Below, piece by piece: positions 18,145 through 26,754 of a stretch of DNA of 64,000 nt. The notes under the pieces are model-generated. The model was not told where the DNA came from. It saw only the letters and a list, made by a program, of their open reading frames with translations, and did no database searches. The stretch comes from Gammaproteobacteria bacterium (GTDB lineage: Bacteria; Pseudomonadota; Gammaproteobacteria; HK1). Numbering within the stretch: position 1 is the first letter of the stretch; each line of letters starts with the position of its first letter. A program made the position numbers and the translations under genes. The stretch spans positions 248,001 through 312,000 of the forward strand of contig WLWT01000003.1 of assembly GCA_012103455.1 (NCBI GenBank), written 5' to 3'.

Positions 18145-18515
18145 CACACCTGGGGGCGCAACTCATCCTATCCCCCGCACATCCACTGCCTGGTCAGCGA
18201 AGGCGGACCCCGATAGCGAAGGTCAGTGGCACACGCCTAAGCGTGCGGCGTTCGTGTGGCCGGCCAAAGCATTGATGCCTCTGTTTCGCGGCAAACTGCG
18301 AGTCAAGATTCTCCAACTTCTCCAAGCCGGGCAACTTCGATCGCCCTCGCAAATGAGCGCTCAGCGCCTTCGCAACGTGCTCAACACACTCGGCCACTCG
18401 CCTTGGCATGTCCATATCGGCCAACGCTATACCCATGGCCAAGGGGTAGCGACGTATTGAGCTCGCTAGGTGCGCGGCGGGCCGTTGCGCAACAGCCAAC
18501 TCAGCGACCCCGAGT
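18145..18515 (+). pseudogene. IS91-family transposase remnant
   Basis: Read across frames, this gives HTWGRNSSYPPHIHCLVSEG, then FVWPAKALMPLFRGKL, then WHVHIGQRYTHGQGVATY followed by RGGPLRNSQL. These are ordered blocks of the rolling-circle Y2 transposases of IS91/IS801 elements (HTWGR..HPHLHC, F.GK, YTHG..., RGGP..N). Stops and at least two frame changes interrupt it, and the Tyr pair and the N-terminal zinc domain are missing. It lies just upstream of the AT-rich higBA locus. Confidence 0.75.
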
Positions 18516-18914
18516 CGGTGGACTGGATGGCCTTCGTTCAACGCCATCACCCACAGTCTGTGCGCTGCCAGCACCGCGCCGCGCCGGTACACCTGGCCGA
18601 GCGCATCATAGAGCCGTCACGCCCGACCCGGGCAGGGCGAAGGCCCAAGGAGGCGGCAATGGCATCGACAGAACCGCAGACACGGCGCCTATGCACACCG
18701 GTGCCACTAGCCAACGCAACACCGCCATCAAGCGTTAACTCCATAGATAGCCTGCCCGCCAAACCGTCGCCGGCGGAGATTCGCCCAACAAGCCGTGCGA
18801 GCGGACCCGGGATAGGGACACGTACTTATCGTTGCTCTGTGGCGGGCCGCTCAACTATTCGTTATGCATTAAGCTAGCTTGATCCCAATACGGTATCTCT
18901 CTATACTGTAGGAA
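18516..18914. other. Gap, no recognisable gene
   Basis: This follows the IS91 remnant and is GC-rich until about 18870, then becomes AT-rich. It probably contains the rest of the dead element and the higB promoter. Open frames on both strands lack family signatures. Confidence 0.35.
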
Positions 18915-19241
18915 ATGAGAGTAATAGCAAAACGATCACTTAGCGACTTCTGGGAATCATCGCCAGAATACAATGATTCAAAGTCAGCCTTGGAAGCATG
19001 GTATGAGGAAGCTTCAAAAGCTAAATGGAAATCACCGCAGGATATTAAAGCACAGTTTCGTTCAGCCAGTATTCTCAAAAATAATCGAGTGGTATTCAAT
19101 ATCGCAGGTAATAAGTACAGGTTAGTGATAGCAACCGATTATCAAAGGCAAGCCTGTTTTATTAAGTTTGTTGGCACGCATAAACAATATGATGAAATAG
19201 ACGCAGAGATTTACGATGCATATTCAGCCTATAAAAAATGA
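18915..19241 (+). CDS. higB: HigB-type toxin (mRNA interferase)
   Basis: This 108-residue toxin of the HigB (COG4680) family is an endonuclease that cuts mRNA, usually at the ribosome. Signatures are IAKRSLSDFWE at the start, SALEAWYEEASKAKWKSP, ADILKNNRVVFNI-like sequence (SASILKNNRVVFNIAGNKYR) and CFIKFVGTHKQYDEIDAE. The gene overlaps the antitoxin by 26 bases, the typical toxin-first arrangement. Its base composition is far more AT-rich than the neighbours, which points to acquisition with the antitoxin as a unit next to IS91 debris. Confidence 0.92.
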   Translation: MRVIAKRSLSDFWESSPEYNDSKSALEAWYEEASKAKWKSPQDIKAQFRSASILKNNRVVFNIAGNKYRLVIATDYQRQACFIKFVGTHKQYDEIDAEIYDAYSAYKK

Positions 19242-19584
19242 GCGGGATTATGAGAGCGCTCTTGCAGAAGTTGAGTCTTTATGGGGCGCTGATGAAGGTA
19301 CTGAAGATGGAGATAAATTGGATATTTGGTTGGTTTTAATTGAAGATTATGAAAATAAACATCATCAAATTTTTCCTCCTGATCCCGTAGCAGCAATTAA
19401 ATTTCGGATGGAGCAAATGAATTTATCGAGAAAAGACCTTGAACCATATATCGGTAGTAGAGGTAGGGTGTCTGAAATTTTAAATCATCGTAGAAGCTTG
19501 TCACTTAATATGATTCGAGCGCTTCATTCAAATTTATCAATCCCACTTGAAAGCTTGATGCATGAATCAGGTATTGATGCATAA
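19216..19584 (+). CDS. higA: HigA-type antitoxin
   Basis: This 122-residue helix-turn-helix antitoxin of the COG5499 type has an acidic N-terminal half (ERDYESALAEVESLW, GDKLDIWLVLIEDYE, HHQIFPPDPVAAIKFRMEQ) and a C-terminal Xre-like domain (MNLSRKDLEPYIGSRGRVSE, LNHRRSLSLNMIRALH). It neutralises HigB and normally represses the operon. Both genes are intact, so this module is probably functional, in contrast with the broken locus at 12.3-12.9 kb. Confidence 0.92.
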   Translation: MHIQPIKNERDYESALAEVESLWGADEGTEDGDKLDIWLVLIEDYENKHHQIFPPDPVAAIKFRMEQMNLSRKDLEPYIGSRGRVSEILNHRRSLSLNMIRALHSNLSIPLESLMHESGIDA

Positions 19585-19754
19585 TCGGGTAGCCGGAGGT
19601 CTCTAAGCTCCAGCCCCCACAACACCCTGCATGCGGCTGCGCACAGGGCGTTTCATCAACCGTGATGACAGGCAATGCAGCCGTCCCGAAGTGAGAACAG
19701 GCCTTGTTGTTTCAGGTACGTCAATCCCAGTGCAGCATTGGGGCACCGGCTGAA

Positions 19755-19895
19755 GGGCGCCGCTAACAATAGTCATTGTTTCGTGAGTGCAAGAAAGCAC
19801 CGCGCGCACAACCGCAGTGTATAGGTGATACCTGAGGATTCGAGCACGGCGCTGACGCTGCCATCGCGGAAAAAGTGCATTTTTAGCAGGTGCCC
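19755..19895 (-). mobile_element. 141-bp MITE-like element, copy 5
   Basis: Same family, ends GGGCGCCGCTAACAAT and GGGCACCTGCTAAAAAT, with a perfect 4-bp target duplication TGAA on both sides. It lies in the gap between higA and the convergent VOC gene. The remaining bases of that gap (19585-19754 and 19896-19978) hold nothing I recognise. Confidence 0.88.
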
Positions 19896-19978
19896 TGAAG
19901 TATTTATGGCGCTGGCTGGTACGGATGCGAATAGTTGGTCCGGTTATGCACTTATCACTTGAATTCAAGAATGTGAGG

Positions 19979-20488
19979 CTAACTATCCGTTTGAGTCCCG
20001 GTTAAGCCTTCCTCACCATAGCGACTGGCGGGGCCCAGGCCGCCCTCGCCTAACCGGCCAGCGGCGCCGAAATGGCCCCTGCCGGGCACGTGATTGACTT
20101 CGATGCGGATGCCGTCCGGATCTTCGAACAGCACGGAGTAATAACCCGGGGCGAACTGCGAGCCGTCTTCAGCCGGGTGAACCATCTTGGCACCCAGTTC
20201 TTCTTCGGCATAGGCTGCAATCGCCTGCACATCCTCGACGCTGCGGGCGCGAAAGCAGATGTGATGCAAGCCGCAGGTATCTTGATCGAATGGTTTGCCA
20301 CGTTTCTCCGGTGGCGCGCCACGCACCAGGATACCGGTGCGCCCGCCGATGCAATAGACCGACTCATCGTTTCTGAGCAGCGTTTGCATCGCCATGAAAT
20401 GACAGAGCTTTTCCCAAAACGGCAGGCACGCTTGGGGATCATTGACGGTGAGTTGAATATGGGCGATGCCGTTGATGGAAACGGTCAT
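19979..20488 (-). CDS. VOC (glyoxalase/dioxygenase-fold) family protein
   Basis: This 169-residue protein has the vicinal-oxygen-chelate fold. Likely metal ligands are His in INGIAHIQL near residue 10, His in CGLHHICFRA near 80 and Glu in GIRIEVNHVPG near 139. Such proteins include lyases, dioxygenases and resistance proteins; no specific reaction can be assigned. A GGAGG lies eight bases before the ATG at 20488, which I prefer to the upstream ATG at 20503. It follows the enoyl-CoA hydratase-like gene after 48 bases on the same strand and is probably co-transcribed. Confidence 0.88.
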   Translation of the reverse strand: MTVSINGIAHIQLTVNDPQACLPFWEKLCHFMAMQTLLRNDESVYCIGGRTGILVRGAPPEKRGKPFDQDTCGLHHICFRARSVEDVQAIAAYAEEELGAKMVHPAEDGSQFAPGYYSVLFEDPDGIRIEVNHVPGRGHFGAAGRLGEGGLGPASRYGEEGLTGTQTDS

Positions 20489-20536
20489 TTGATGGTCCTC
20501 CAAACGACAGTCGGAACTTTTAGTACTGCGAACCGA

Positions 20537-21328
20537 TCAAGCACCTGTCCAATTCGGGGGCCGTTTCTCGGCGAAGGCTTTGGGTCCTTCCACGTAATCC
20601 GCTGTTTCGGACAACCGGCCTTGGGTTGGAAACACCGCCTCCAGCGCCAAATCGAGCGGCAGGCCCAGGCCGAGCACGGCGGCTTCTTTGGAGCCCTGCA
20701 CCGACAGCGGTGCCCCTTTCAGAATTTCATGCGCCCAATCCCTGGCCGTGTCCATGAGCTTGGCGAGCGGCACGACTTCATTGGCGAGGCCGTAACGAAG
20801 CGCATCACCGGCACTCAGGCGCTTGCCGGCGAGAATAACGCCCATGGCGATGTGATAGGGGATCTGACGGGGTAAGCGGTGTACGCCACCGGCCCCGGCC
20901 AACAAGCCCACGCGCGGTTCCGGCAGTCCAAAACTGGCATGCTCGGCGGCGATGATGAGGTCGCAGGAGAGCGCCAGTTCAAAACCACCGCCCAGGGCGA
21001 AACCGTTCACCGCCGCGATAATCGGCTTGATGCAGCGGGTGCGTTTGTGTAGACCGCCAAAGCCCCGCGGAGCTTGCAAGCGCAACCGGCGCACTTCGTC
21101 ACCGCCGTGCTCGGCCTGGAATTTGAGGTCATTACCGGCACAGAAAGCTTTGTCGCCAGCGCCGGTGACAATCGCTACCCACTGCTGCGGATCCGCCTCG
21201 AACTCATCGAACACTTGGTTCATCTCGATGGTGGCATAAGGATGCAGGGCATTCATGCGCTCCGGGCGGTCGATGGTAACGGTGGTGATGTGATCACTGG
21301 ACTGCACAGTGATGAACTCGTACGCCAT
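20537..21328 (-). CDS. Enoyl-CoA hydratase/isomerase family protein
   Basis: This is a 263-residue crotonase-fold protein. The oxyanion-hole segments are clear: AFCAGNDLKF near residue 62 and GFALGGGFELALSCDL near 108. The first catalytic Glu of classic hydratases is present (FGLPEPRVG), but the position of the second (AMEM in hydratases) reads AMGV, so a dehydratase-type hydration is doubtful; an isomerase, hydrolase or ligase-like member is possible. A GGAG precedes the ATG. It is first in a two-gene unit with the VOC protein and divergent from a CurA-like reductase. Confidence 0.9.
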   Translation of the reverse strand: MAYEFITVQSSDHITTVTIDRPERMNALHPYATIEMNQVFDEFEADPQQWVAIVTGAGDKAFCAGNDLKFQAEHGGDEVRRLRLQAPRGFGGLHKRTRCIKPIIAAVNGFALGGGFELALSCDLIIAAEHASFGLPEPRVGLLAGAGGVHRLPRQIPYHIAMGVILAGKRLSAGDALRYGLANEVVPLAKLMDTARDWAHEILKGAPLSVQGSKEAAVLGLGLPLDLALEAVFPTQGRLSETADYVEGPKAFAEKRPPNWTGA

Positions 21329-21461
21329 GTTGGGTCTCCGCGAAGGTAGCTGGAGCGTTCAATAATCGCAAAGTGAGGGAGGTGGCGAAAGCCCGCGCGG
21401 CGCCGGGCATGCCATACTCCAGGGCCTACGCCTATGTTGTGGCATCAGCGAGCAGAGGAAT

Positions 21462-22475
21462 ATGAGTCAGAAAACTGCCCAGGAAATACGCTTGAAACAG
21501 CGTCCCGTCGGTATGCCGGGTCCCGCGGACTTCGAATTGGCAACCGTATCCGTCAATGAACCGGGCGCCGGGGAAGTGCAGGTGCGCAACCTGTGGATGT
21601 CGGTGGATCCGTACATGCGCGGGCGCATGGTGGACAGGCGCAGCTACGTGCCGCCTTTTCAGGTGGGCGAGGTGCTGCAAGGTGGTGCGGTCGGCGAGGT
21701 GGTCGAATCCAACGATGACAACTTCGCCCCGGGCGATCACGTGCTCAGCATGAACGGCTGGCGCGAGTGGTATGTGGCGCCCGCTAAAGGGTTAACCAAG
21801 GTGGATGGTCAAGCCGCGCCATTGCAAGCATACCTGGGTGCGCTGGGCATGCCCGGCATGACCGCCTACGCGGGGTTGTTGCGCATCGGCGAGCCCAAGG
21901 ACGGCGAAACGGTCTTCGTCTCCGCCGCTTCCGGCGCCGTGGGCGCCATCGTCTGTCAGATCGCCAAACTCAAAGGTTGCCGGGTGGTCGCCAGCGTGGG
22001 CTCGGAGCGCAAAGCCGCCTGGTTAGGCGATGATCTTGGAATCGATGCGGTCATCAATTACAAGAGCTGCGGCAATCTCATGCGAGCGCTGCGCGCGATC
22101 GCCCCGGACGGCGTGGATGTGTACTTCGAAAACGTAGGCGGTGAGCACCTGAGGGCGGCGTTGGATGCGATGAATCCGTTTGGCCGCATCGTCATGTGCG
22201 GCATGATCAGCGGCTATAACGACACCGAACCGCGCCCAGGTCCGCCGAATCTGTTCAACATGATAGGCAAGAACCTACGCATGCAAGGCTTCATCGTCAC
22301 CCAGCTCTGGGATATGTATCCGGACTTCGTCAAAGACATGTCCGCGTGGATCGCCGCTGGTGAGATCCGCTGGCAGGAAACCGTGGCCACGGGCATCGAG
22401 AATGCGCCTAATGCTTTTATGCAGCTATTTACCGGTGACAACTTCGGCAAGATGTTGGTCAAGCTGGGCGCGTAG
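21462..22475 (+). CDS. NADP-dependent oxidoreductase, CurA/LTB4DH type
   Basis: This 337-residue medium-chain reductase lacks catalytic zinc ligands. It has the LWMSVDPYMRGRM block near residue 45 typical of leukotriene B4 dehydrogenase and curcumin reductase (CurA) proteins, which reduce alkenal/enone double bonds with NADPH. The nucleotide fold is visible as VSAASGAVGAIVCQIAKLKG near 152, and YFENVGGEHL follows. An AGAGGA precedes the ATG. It is divergent from the crotonase gene and heads a short + strand unit. Confidence 0.92.
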   Translation: MSQKTAQEIRLKQRPVGMPGPADFELATVSVNEPGAGEVQVRNLWMSVDPYMRGRMVDRRSYVPPFQVGEVLQGGAVGEVVESNDDNFAPGDHVLSMNGWREWYVAPAKGLTKVDGQAAPLQAYLGALGMPGMTAYAGLLRIGEPKDGETVFVSAASGAVGAIVCQIAKLKGCRVVASVGSERKAAWLGDDLGIDAVINYKSCGNLMRALRAIAPDGVDVYFENVGGEHLRAALDAMNPFGRIVMCGMISGYNDTEPRPGPPNLFNMIGKNLRMQGFIVTQLWDMYPDFVKDMSAWIAAGEIRWQETVATGIENAPNAFMQLFTGDNFGKMLVKLGA

Positions 22476-22486
22476 CGGTGCACAAC

Positions 22487-22567
22487 ATGACGGTGATGGC
22501 CAAGGGTCTTCGCTTTCCCGAAGGCCCGGTGGCGCTACCGGGCGGCAGCGTTTACATACCCGCTTAA
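22487..22567 (+). pseudogene. SMP-30/gluconolactonase N-terminal stub
   Basis: A 26-codon frame reads MTVMAKGLRFPEGPVALPGG, the conserved first strand of SMP-30/lactonase proteins, and then stops. The remaining ~260 residues are absent. It lies between the CurA-like gene and the molybdenum hydroxylase, where a lactonase gene has evidently been deleted. Confidence 0.7.
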
Positions 22568-22595
22568 GTGGACTAAAAAGCGCCAATCAACGCCG

Positions 22596-24956
22596 ATGAA
22601 ATATGCCCAAGATCAATACGCCCAAAGCCGATACGCCCAAAGCCGATATGCACTGGGACAAGCCGTACCGCGCGCCGAAGACCCCCGTCTGCTGCGTGGC
22701 GGCGGGCGTTATACGGACGACATCAACGCACCGGGGCAAGCCCATAGTCTTATCGTGCGCTCACCCCATGCCCACGCCCGCATAAAATACATAGACACCG
22801 TGCAAGCGCTGCGGGCGCCCGGCGTTTTGGCGGTATTCACCGGTGCCGACATCGCCGCCTCCAAACTCGGTGATCTGCCGACCTTCGCGCCACAATTGGT
22901 GCCGTTGACCCGGCCCGACGGCGCGCCCATTTACGTGCCGCCGCATCCCGCGCTGGCTCCGGATACAGTGCGTTTCGTGGGTGATCCGGTCGCTTTCGTG
23001 GTGGCGGAAACGGCCCTGCAAGCACGGGACGCGGCGGAACTCATAGTCATCGACTACCAGATCCTCGAAGCCAATACCCATACCGGCACTGCTACCCGAG
23101 CAGTGGCGGTGTGGCCCGAGTGCGAGGACAACATCTGTTTTCGCTTCCAGATCGGCGATGAGGAGGCGGTAAACGCCGCCATCGACGAGGCGGCCCATGT
23201 CACCCACGCGCGGCTGCCCATATCAAGGCTCGCTGTCAACGCCATGGAACCGCGCGCGGCGATCGGCGAATACGACCCGTACGATGAGCGCTACACCCTC
23301 ACTTCGGGTAACCAGTTTCCCCATGATATACGTGGTTGGCTGGCGCGTTACGTGCTAGGGGTGCCCGACAGCGCCGTGCGGATCATCAGCCCGGACATGG
23401 GTGGTTCTTTCGGGCTTCGCAGTAATATTTTTCCTGAGCTGGCGTTGACCTTGTGGGCGGCCAAGGAGTTGGCGCGGCCGATCAAATGGCTGTCCGAGCG
23501 CAGCGAGGCGCTGATGGAAGAACACGCGCGGGATATCATCCTGGCAGCGGATCTGGCCCTGGACAGTGCTGGACACTTCCTGGGCTTGCGGGTATCGGGG
23601 ACCGCCAATCTAGGGGCGTATTTGTCGATATTCGGACCGTTGCCAGCATTTGGCAACATAGGCGGCGTCGCCGGGACCTACAAAACCCCGGCCATCCACG
23701 CCGCCATCACCGCAGCGTTCAGCCACACGGCGCCCGTGCATCCGTACCGCGGCGCCGGGCGGCCCGAGGCGACGCTGCTCATCGAGCACGTTATCGACAA
23801 AGCGGCTCTCGAACTCAACATGGACCGGGCCGAACTGCGGCAAAAGAACCTGATCCGCGCGCAAGATATGCCTTACCAAACGCCTCTTACTTACCACTAC
23901 GACTGCGGTGACTTCGAGGCCAACATGCGCCAGGCGCTGGCCAACGCCGATTACGCCGGCCTGAGCGCCCGGCGCGCCGCCGCCGCTGCCGCCGGCAAGC
24001 TATTGGGTTTTGGCATCGCCAACGCGGTGGAACAGGCCGCCGGCATGTTCGACGAGGGGGCGGAGATACGCATTGATGCAACAGGTGTGGCCACCATCCT
24101 CTCCGGCGTGCATTCCCACGGCCAAGGCCACGCCACCGTGTTCAGACAACTGGTGGCCGGGCGGTTGGGGTTGGATTTCAGCGCCATCCGCTTCGTGCAG
24201 GGCGACACCGATCACGTCGCCTACGGCCATGGCACGGGCGGCTCCAGGGCCTCGGGCCTGGCGGGCTCGGCGCTGCATAAGGCGGCGCAGCGCATTATCG
24301 AAAAAGGCAAGCAGATCGCGGCCCATGTGCTGGAAGCCGCCGCCCTAGACATCGAGTTTACTGATGGCGAGTTCATTGTCGCCGGTACCGATCGGCGCCT
24401 TTCGCTCCAAGACATCGCCAAGACCGCCCATACAGTGCGGGCGCTGCCACCCGGTATGGACAGCGGCCTCACCGGCTTCGCCACATTTACCCCGCCCGGC
24501 CCGACGTTTCCCAACGCCTGCCATACCTGCGAAGTGCTCATCGATACGGAAACGGGTGCCATGGACATCGTGCGCTACGTGGCCGTCGAAGACGTGGGCA
24601 CGGTGATGAATCCGCTGCTGCTCGAAGGCCAGATCCATGGCGGCATCGCGCAAGGTCTAGGCCAGGTGATATGCGAGGCAATCGTCTTCGATGAGTCGGG
24701 GCAGCTAAACAGCGGGACCTTCATGGATTACGCCATGCCGCGGGCGGATCAGTTCGCCGCCATGGAGGTCAGCTCCAATCCGGTGCCGACGGCGAGAAAT
24801 CCGCTGGGCGTGAAAGGGGCTGGCGAAGCGGGAACGGTAGGGGCATTAGCCGCCGGCATGAGCGCTGTGCATGACGCCTTGGCGCAGGCGGGTGTGCGGG
24901 ATTTCACCATGCCGGCGACGCCTAACCGGCTATGGCATGTATTAAACAAGCGATGA
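22596..24956 (+). CDS. Xanthine dehydrogenase/CoxL-type molybdenum subunit
   Basis: This 786-residue large subunit of the molybdenum hydroxylase family binds molybdopterin cytosine dinucleotide and oxidises the substrate. Blocks visible: EDPRLLRGGGRYTDD at the start, ISPDMGGSFGLRSN near 265, VHPYRGAGRPEATL near 385 (the active-site loop; AYRGAGR rather than the CSFR loop of true CO dehydrogenase), and NPLGVKGAGEAGTVG near 735 with the base Glu. No FAD (CoxM) or 2Fe-2S (CoxS) gene adjoins it, so its electron partners are elsewhere or lost. The first codons form a 15-bp repeat. The substrate is unknown, but it is unlikely to be CO. Confidence 0.9.
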   Translation: MKYAQDQYAQSRYAQSRYALGQAVPRAEDPRLLRGGGRYTDDINAPGQAHSLIVRSPHAHARIKYIDTVQALRAPGVLAVFTGADIAASKLGDLPTFAPQLVPLTRPDGAPIYVPPHPALAPDTVRFVGDPVAFVVAETALQARDAAELIVIDYQILEANTHTGTATRAVAVWPECEDNICFRFQIGDEEAVNAAIDEAAHVTHARLPISRLAVNAMEPRAAIGEYDPYDERYTLTSGNQFPHDIRGWLARYVLGVPDSAVRIISPDMGGSFGLRSNIFPELALTLWAAKELARPIKWLSERSEALMEEHARDIILAADLALDSAGHFLGLRVSGTANLGAYLSIFGPLPAFGNIGGVAGTYKTPAIHAAITAAFSHTAPVHPYRGAGRPEATLLIEHVIDKAALELNMDRAELRQKNLIRAQDMPYQTPLTYHYDCGDFEANMRQALANADYAGLSARRAAAAAAGKLLGFGIANAVEQAAGMFDEGAEIRIDATGVATILSGVHSHGQGHATVFRQLVAGRLGLDFSAIRFVQGDTDHVAYGHGTGGSRASGLAGSALHKAAQRIIEKGKQIAAHVLEAAALDIEFTDGEFIVAGTDRRLSLQDIAKTAHTVRALPPGMDSGLTGFATFTPPGPTFPNACHTCEVLIDTETGAMDIVRYVAVEDVGTVMNPLLLEGQIHGGIAQGLGQVICEAIVFDESGQLNSGTFMDYAMPRADQFAAMEVSSNPVPTARNPLGVKGAGEAGTVGALAAGMSAVHDALAQAGVRDFTMPATPNRLWHVLNKR
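22599..22658. repeat. 15-bp tandem repeat at the N-terminus of the molybdenum subunit
   Basis: Four 15-bp units of the CGATACGCCCAAAGC type encode KYAQD, QYAQS, RYAQS and RYALG immediately after the start codon. The units are in frame. Confidence 0.88.
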
Positions 24957-25421
24957 CGTGTTTAGACCCGATAGCGTCTTTGAAGCAAAGGAGCAAATGA
25001 TTCCGTGGAATTTGATTTGATGGCCGGTGCTTGCATGTGGCGACGATCCGCCGAATTGGCCGTGCAAACGGAAAAAGTAGGCTTCTCCGGCATCGTTTAC
25101 ACCGAAGCCAGTAAATGCAAGTAAATTTCGTAACTGTTTGATTTTACTAGGATATATCAGCTATTATGGGAATGTGTATCAGGCCCCAACAGAGATCCAG
25201 CAGCGAGTTTTTGGGCGCTGTGATGCATGTACGGTCTCACGGATTCGGATTATCGGATAGAGCGATGGTAGAAACAGAGAACTATACTGACCTTTTTCTG
25301 AATCGAGTGCCAAGCGGAGGTTAGTGCGCCTACGCGGCTGAACGCTTGCGGGTGCGGGCTGCCGATATCGCGGGAGACGACAACGGATTACGGATCGTGG
25401 CGGACAACAAAGACGACTAGT
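24957..25421. other. Gap with remnants
   Basis: It holds the luciferase-like remnant at 25005-25124. The remainder (25125-25421) is more AT-rich up to about 25330 and shows protein-like sequence without a start near 25330-25421 (AAERLRVRAADIAGDDNG), ending at a TAG directly before the frame of the next gene. Confidence 0.4.
25005..25124 (+). pseudogene. Luciferase-like (LLM) flavoprotein N-terminal stub
   Basis: A 39-codon frame from GTG reads VEFDLMAGACMWRR, then LAVQTEKVGFSGIVYTEASK. This resembles the first strand and helix of F420/FMN-dependent LLM oxidoreductases (MxFDLM...A..AE..GF.G...TE). AAGGAG lies eleven bases upstream. The rest of the gene is missing. Confidence 0.5.
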
Positions 25422-25552
25422 GGGACAAATGGCTCAAGCGATTCGAGGACCTGTACAACCTATCGCAACGAGTCTTTCGAAGAGACGAAGGCGCCCCGGA
25501 GACACCCACCGGCAGGGATGGCGCGAAGCCACGCACCAAATTTCGGGCAATT

Positions 25553-25864
25553 TTGCGGACACTGTATGCTGGGCTTGGTTTTGCGACCGTACCCGCTACA
25601 GCGTCAATCGCATGGATGTACATTACCGAGACATTCAAAGCGTTTCTATTCGAGCTTCTTCCCGAACTGGGTATCTTGTGGGGAACCCTGATAGCCACCA
25701 TCTTCGTGTTGACGTGTCTCTTCTACGGACACGCGGTCGCAGATGGTGCGCCGAAAAACGCCGACTATATGGATCTGCTGCTTACCGGCGCACGTTTAGC
25801 TATCAAAGTTTGGACATTCTTTCTGGTTGCAGCGGTGATCTTTAAATGGTTCGCCGGCTTGTAA
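25553..25864 (+). CDS. Hypothetical membrane protein
   Basis: This about 103-residue protein has two or three hydrophobic segments (FATVPATASIAWMYI, LGILWGTLIATIFVLTCLF, AIKVWTFFLVAAVIF). I do not recognise the family. The only usable start is TTG at 25553; the frame is open back to a TAG at 25419, and that extension (WDKWLKRFEDLYNLSQRVFR) looks protein-like, so the gene may be 5'-truncated by that stop. It ends 16 bases before the next gene and may be co-transcribed with it. Confidence 0.5.
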   Translation: MRTLYAGLGFATVPATASIAWMYITETFKAFLFELLPELGILWGTLIATIFVLTCLFYGHAVADGAPKNADYMDLLLTGARLAIKVWTFFLVAAVIFKWFAGL

Positions 25865-25880
25865 ATTGGAGGTTACTGAT

Positions 25881-26744
25881 ATGACAGCGAAGTACACCTC
25901 ATTAGCGCTGTTGTTGCTCTTTATCCTCGCTCTTGCCTTGGCCTCTGCTGGACAGGTGGGGCGCGCGCAAGAGTTGTACACGGCGCGTGGCGATATTACG
26001 GGACCGCTAGAGTGGCAAAACGTTTTTATACCAATGAGTTCTGAAGGCTCGAACAGAGTTAGGGGTGCTGACGGCAATTCACTAGCAGAGATATTGAAAG
26101 CAGGGATACCGGATAGCTCTCAGGTGAAAATAAAGCTCGGTGAATTCACCTTATTCCATACGCTTAATGCGCGACAGAAGATTTCGTGGGCACTTGATTT
26201 TGTCACGTCTCCGCGCGCGGCAAAAAACCGCCGAGTAATGACTAGTCTTCCTATACATGACCTTCAAGCAGAGCAGATTGACTCCGTGCTTGAACATGTT
26301 GCGTCTCTCCCGCCAGGTAATATCCGGGCCGCTATACTTTGGTCGACACCGAATGCGCTTGTACACTCGAACTATGCGCTGGGCCGACCGATAAAGTGGA
26401 ACAAAAAGTTCGCAAATGCGTTGCGAGAAACCTCTAAAGCACTCAATGAACACCCCGATCAGGCATGGGGAATAACATACAAAGCAGCACGGGGAATAAC
26501 ATACAAAGCGCTAGAGCGAATCCGTCTCGCTGGATTCGAGGGGACTGCTCCACGGGTTATAGGATACCTTGGAGAAGACGGTCCACCGGCTGAGGTTTCT
26601 GCACTTGTTACTTCCCTAGGTCCCGATGCCGTAGAAGGAACCTACGAATTTTATCTAGCTCTGGATAGCCTGCCGCGTGATGTTGTGCCGTTGGGCACTA
26701 AGGTAGTAGTGGCCGAATTCGCATGGCCAACAAAGGACGATTAA
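25881..26744 (+). CDS. Hypothetical secreted protein
   Basis: This 287-residue protein has a clear signal peptide: a hydrophobic run LALLLLFILALALASAG followed by a probable cleavage after GRAQ. The mature part carries no motif I recognise; there are no cysteine pairs or haem motifs. A GGAGG lies eight bases before the ATG at 25881, which is better than the in-frame ATG at 25866. A 24-bp duplication at 26467-26509 doubles the segment GITYKAAR. The upstream membrane-protein gene is the only close partner. Base composition is slightly more AT-rich than the flanks. Confidence 0.75.
   Translation: MTAKYTSLALLLLFILALALASAGQVGRAQELYTARGDITGPLEWQNVFIPMSSEGSNRVRGADGNSLAEILKAGIPDSSQVKIKLGEFTLFHTLNARQKISWALDFVTSPRAAKNRRVMTSLPIHDLQAEQIDSVLEHVASLPPGNIRAAILWSTPNALVHSNYALGRPIKWNKKFANALRETSKALNEHPDQAWGITYKAARGITYKALERIRLAGFEGTAPRVIGYLGEDGPPAEVSALVTSLGPDAVEGTYEFYLALDSLPRDVVPLGTKVVVAEFAWPTKDD
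26467..26509. repeat. 24-bp tandem duplication
   Basis: Nearly two copies of a 24-bp unit beginning GGGGAATAACATACAAAGC lie inside the secreted-protein gene and add eight in-frame residues. Confidence 0.85.
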
Positions 26745-26754
26745 GCGCCCGTCA

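Noticed and set aside
22596..24956. Assignment as CO dehydrogenase CoxL
   Set aside because: The active-site loop reads YRGAGR rather than the Cys-containing loop of true CO dehydrogenases, and coxM/coxS are absent.
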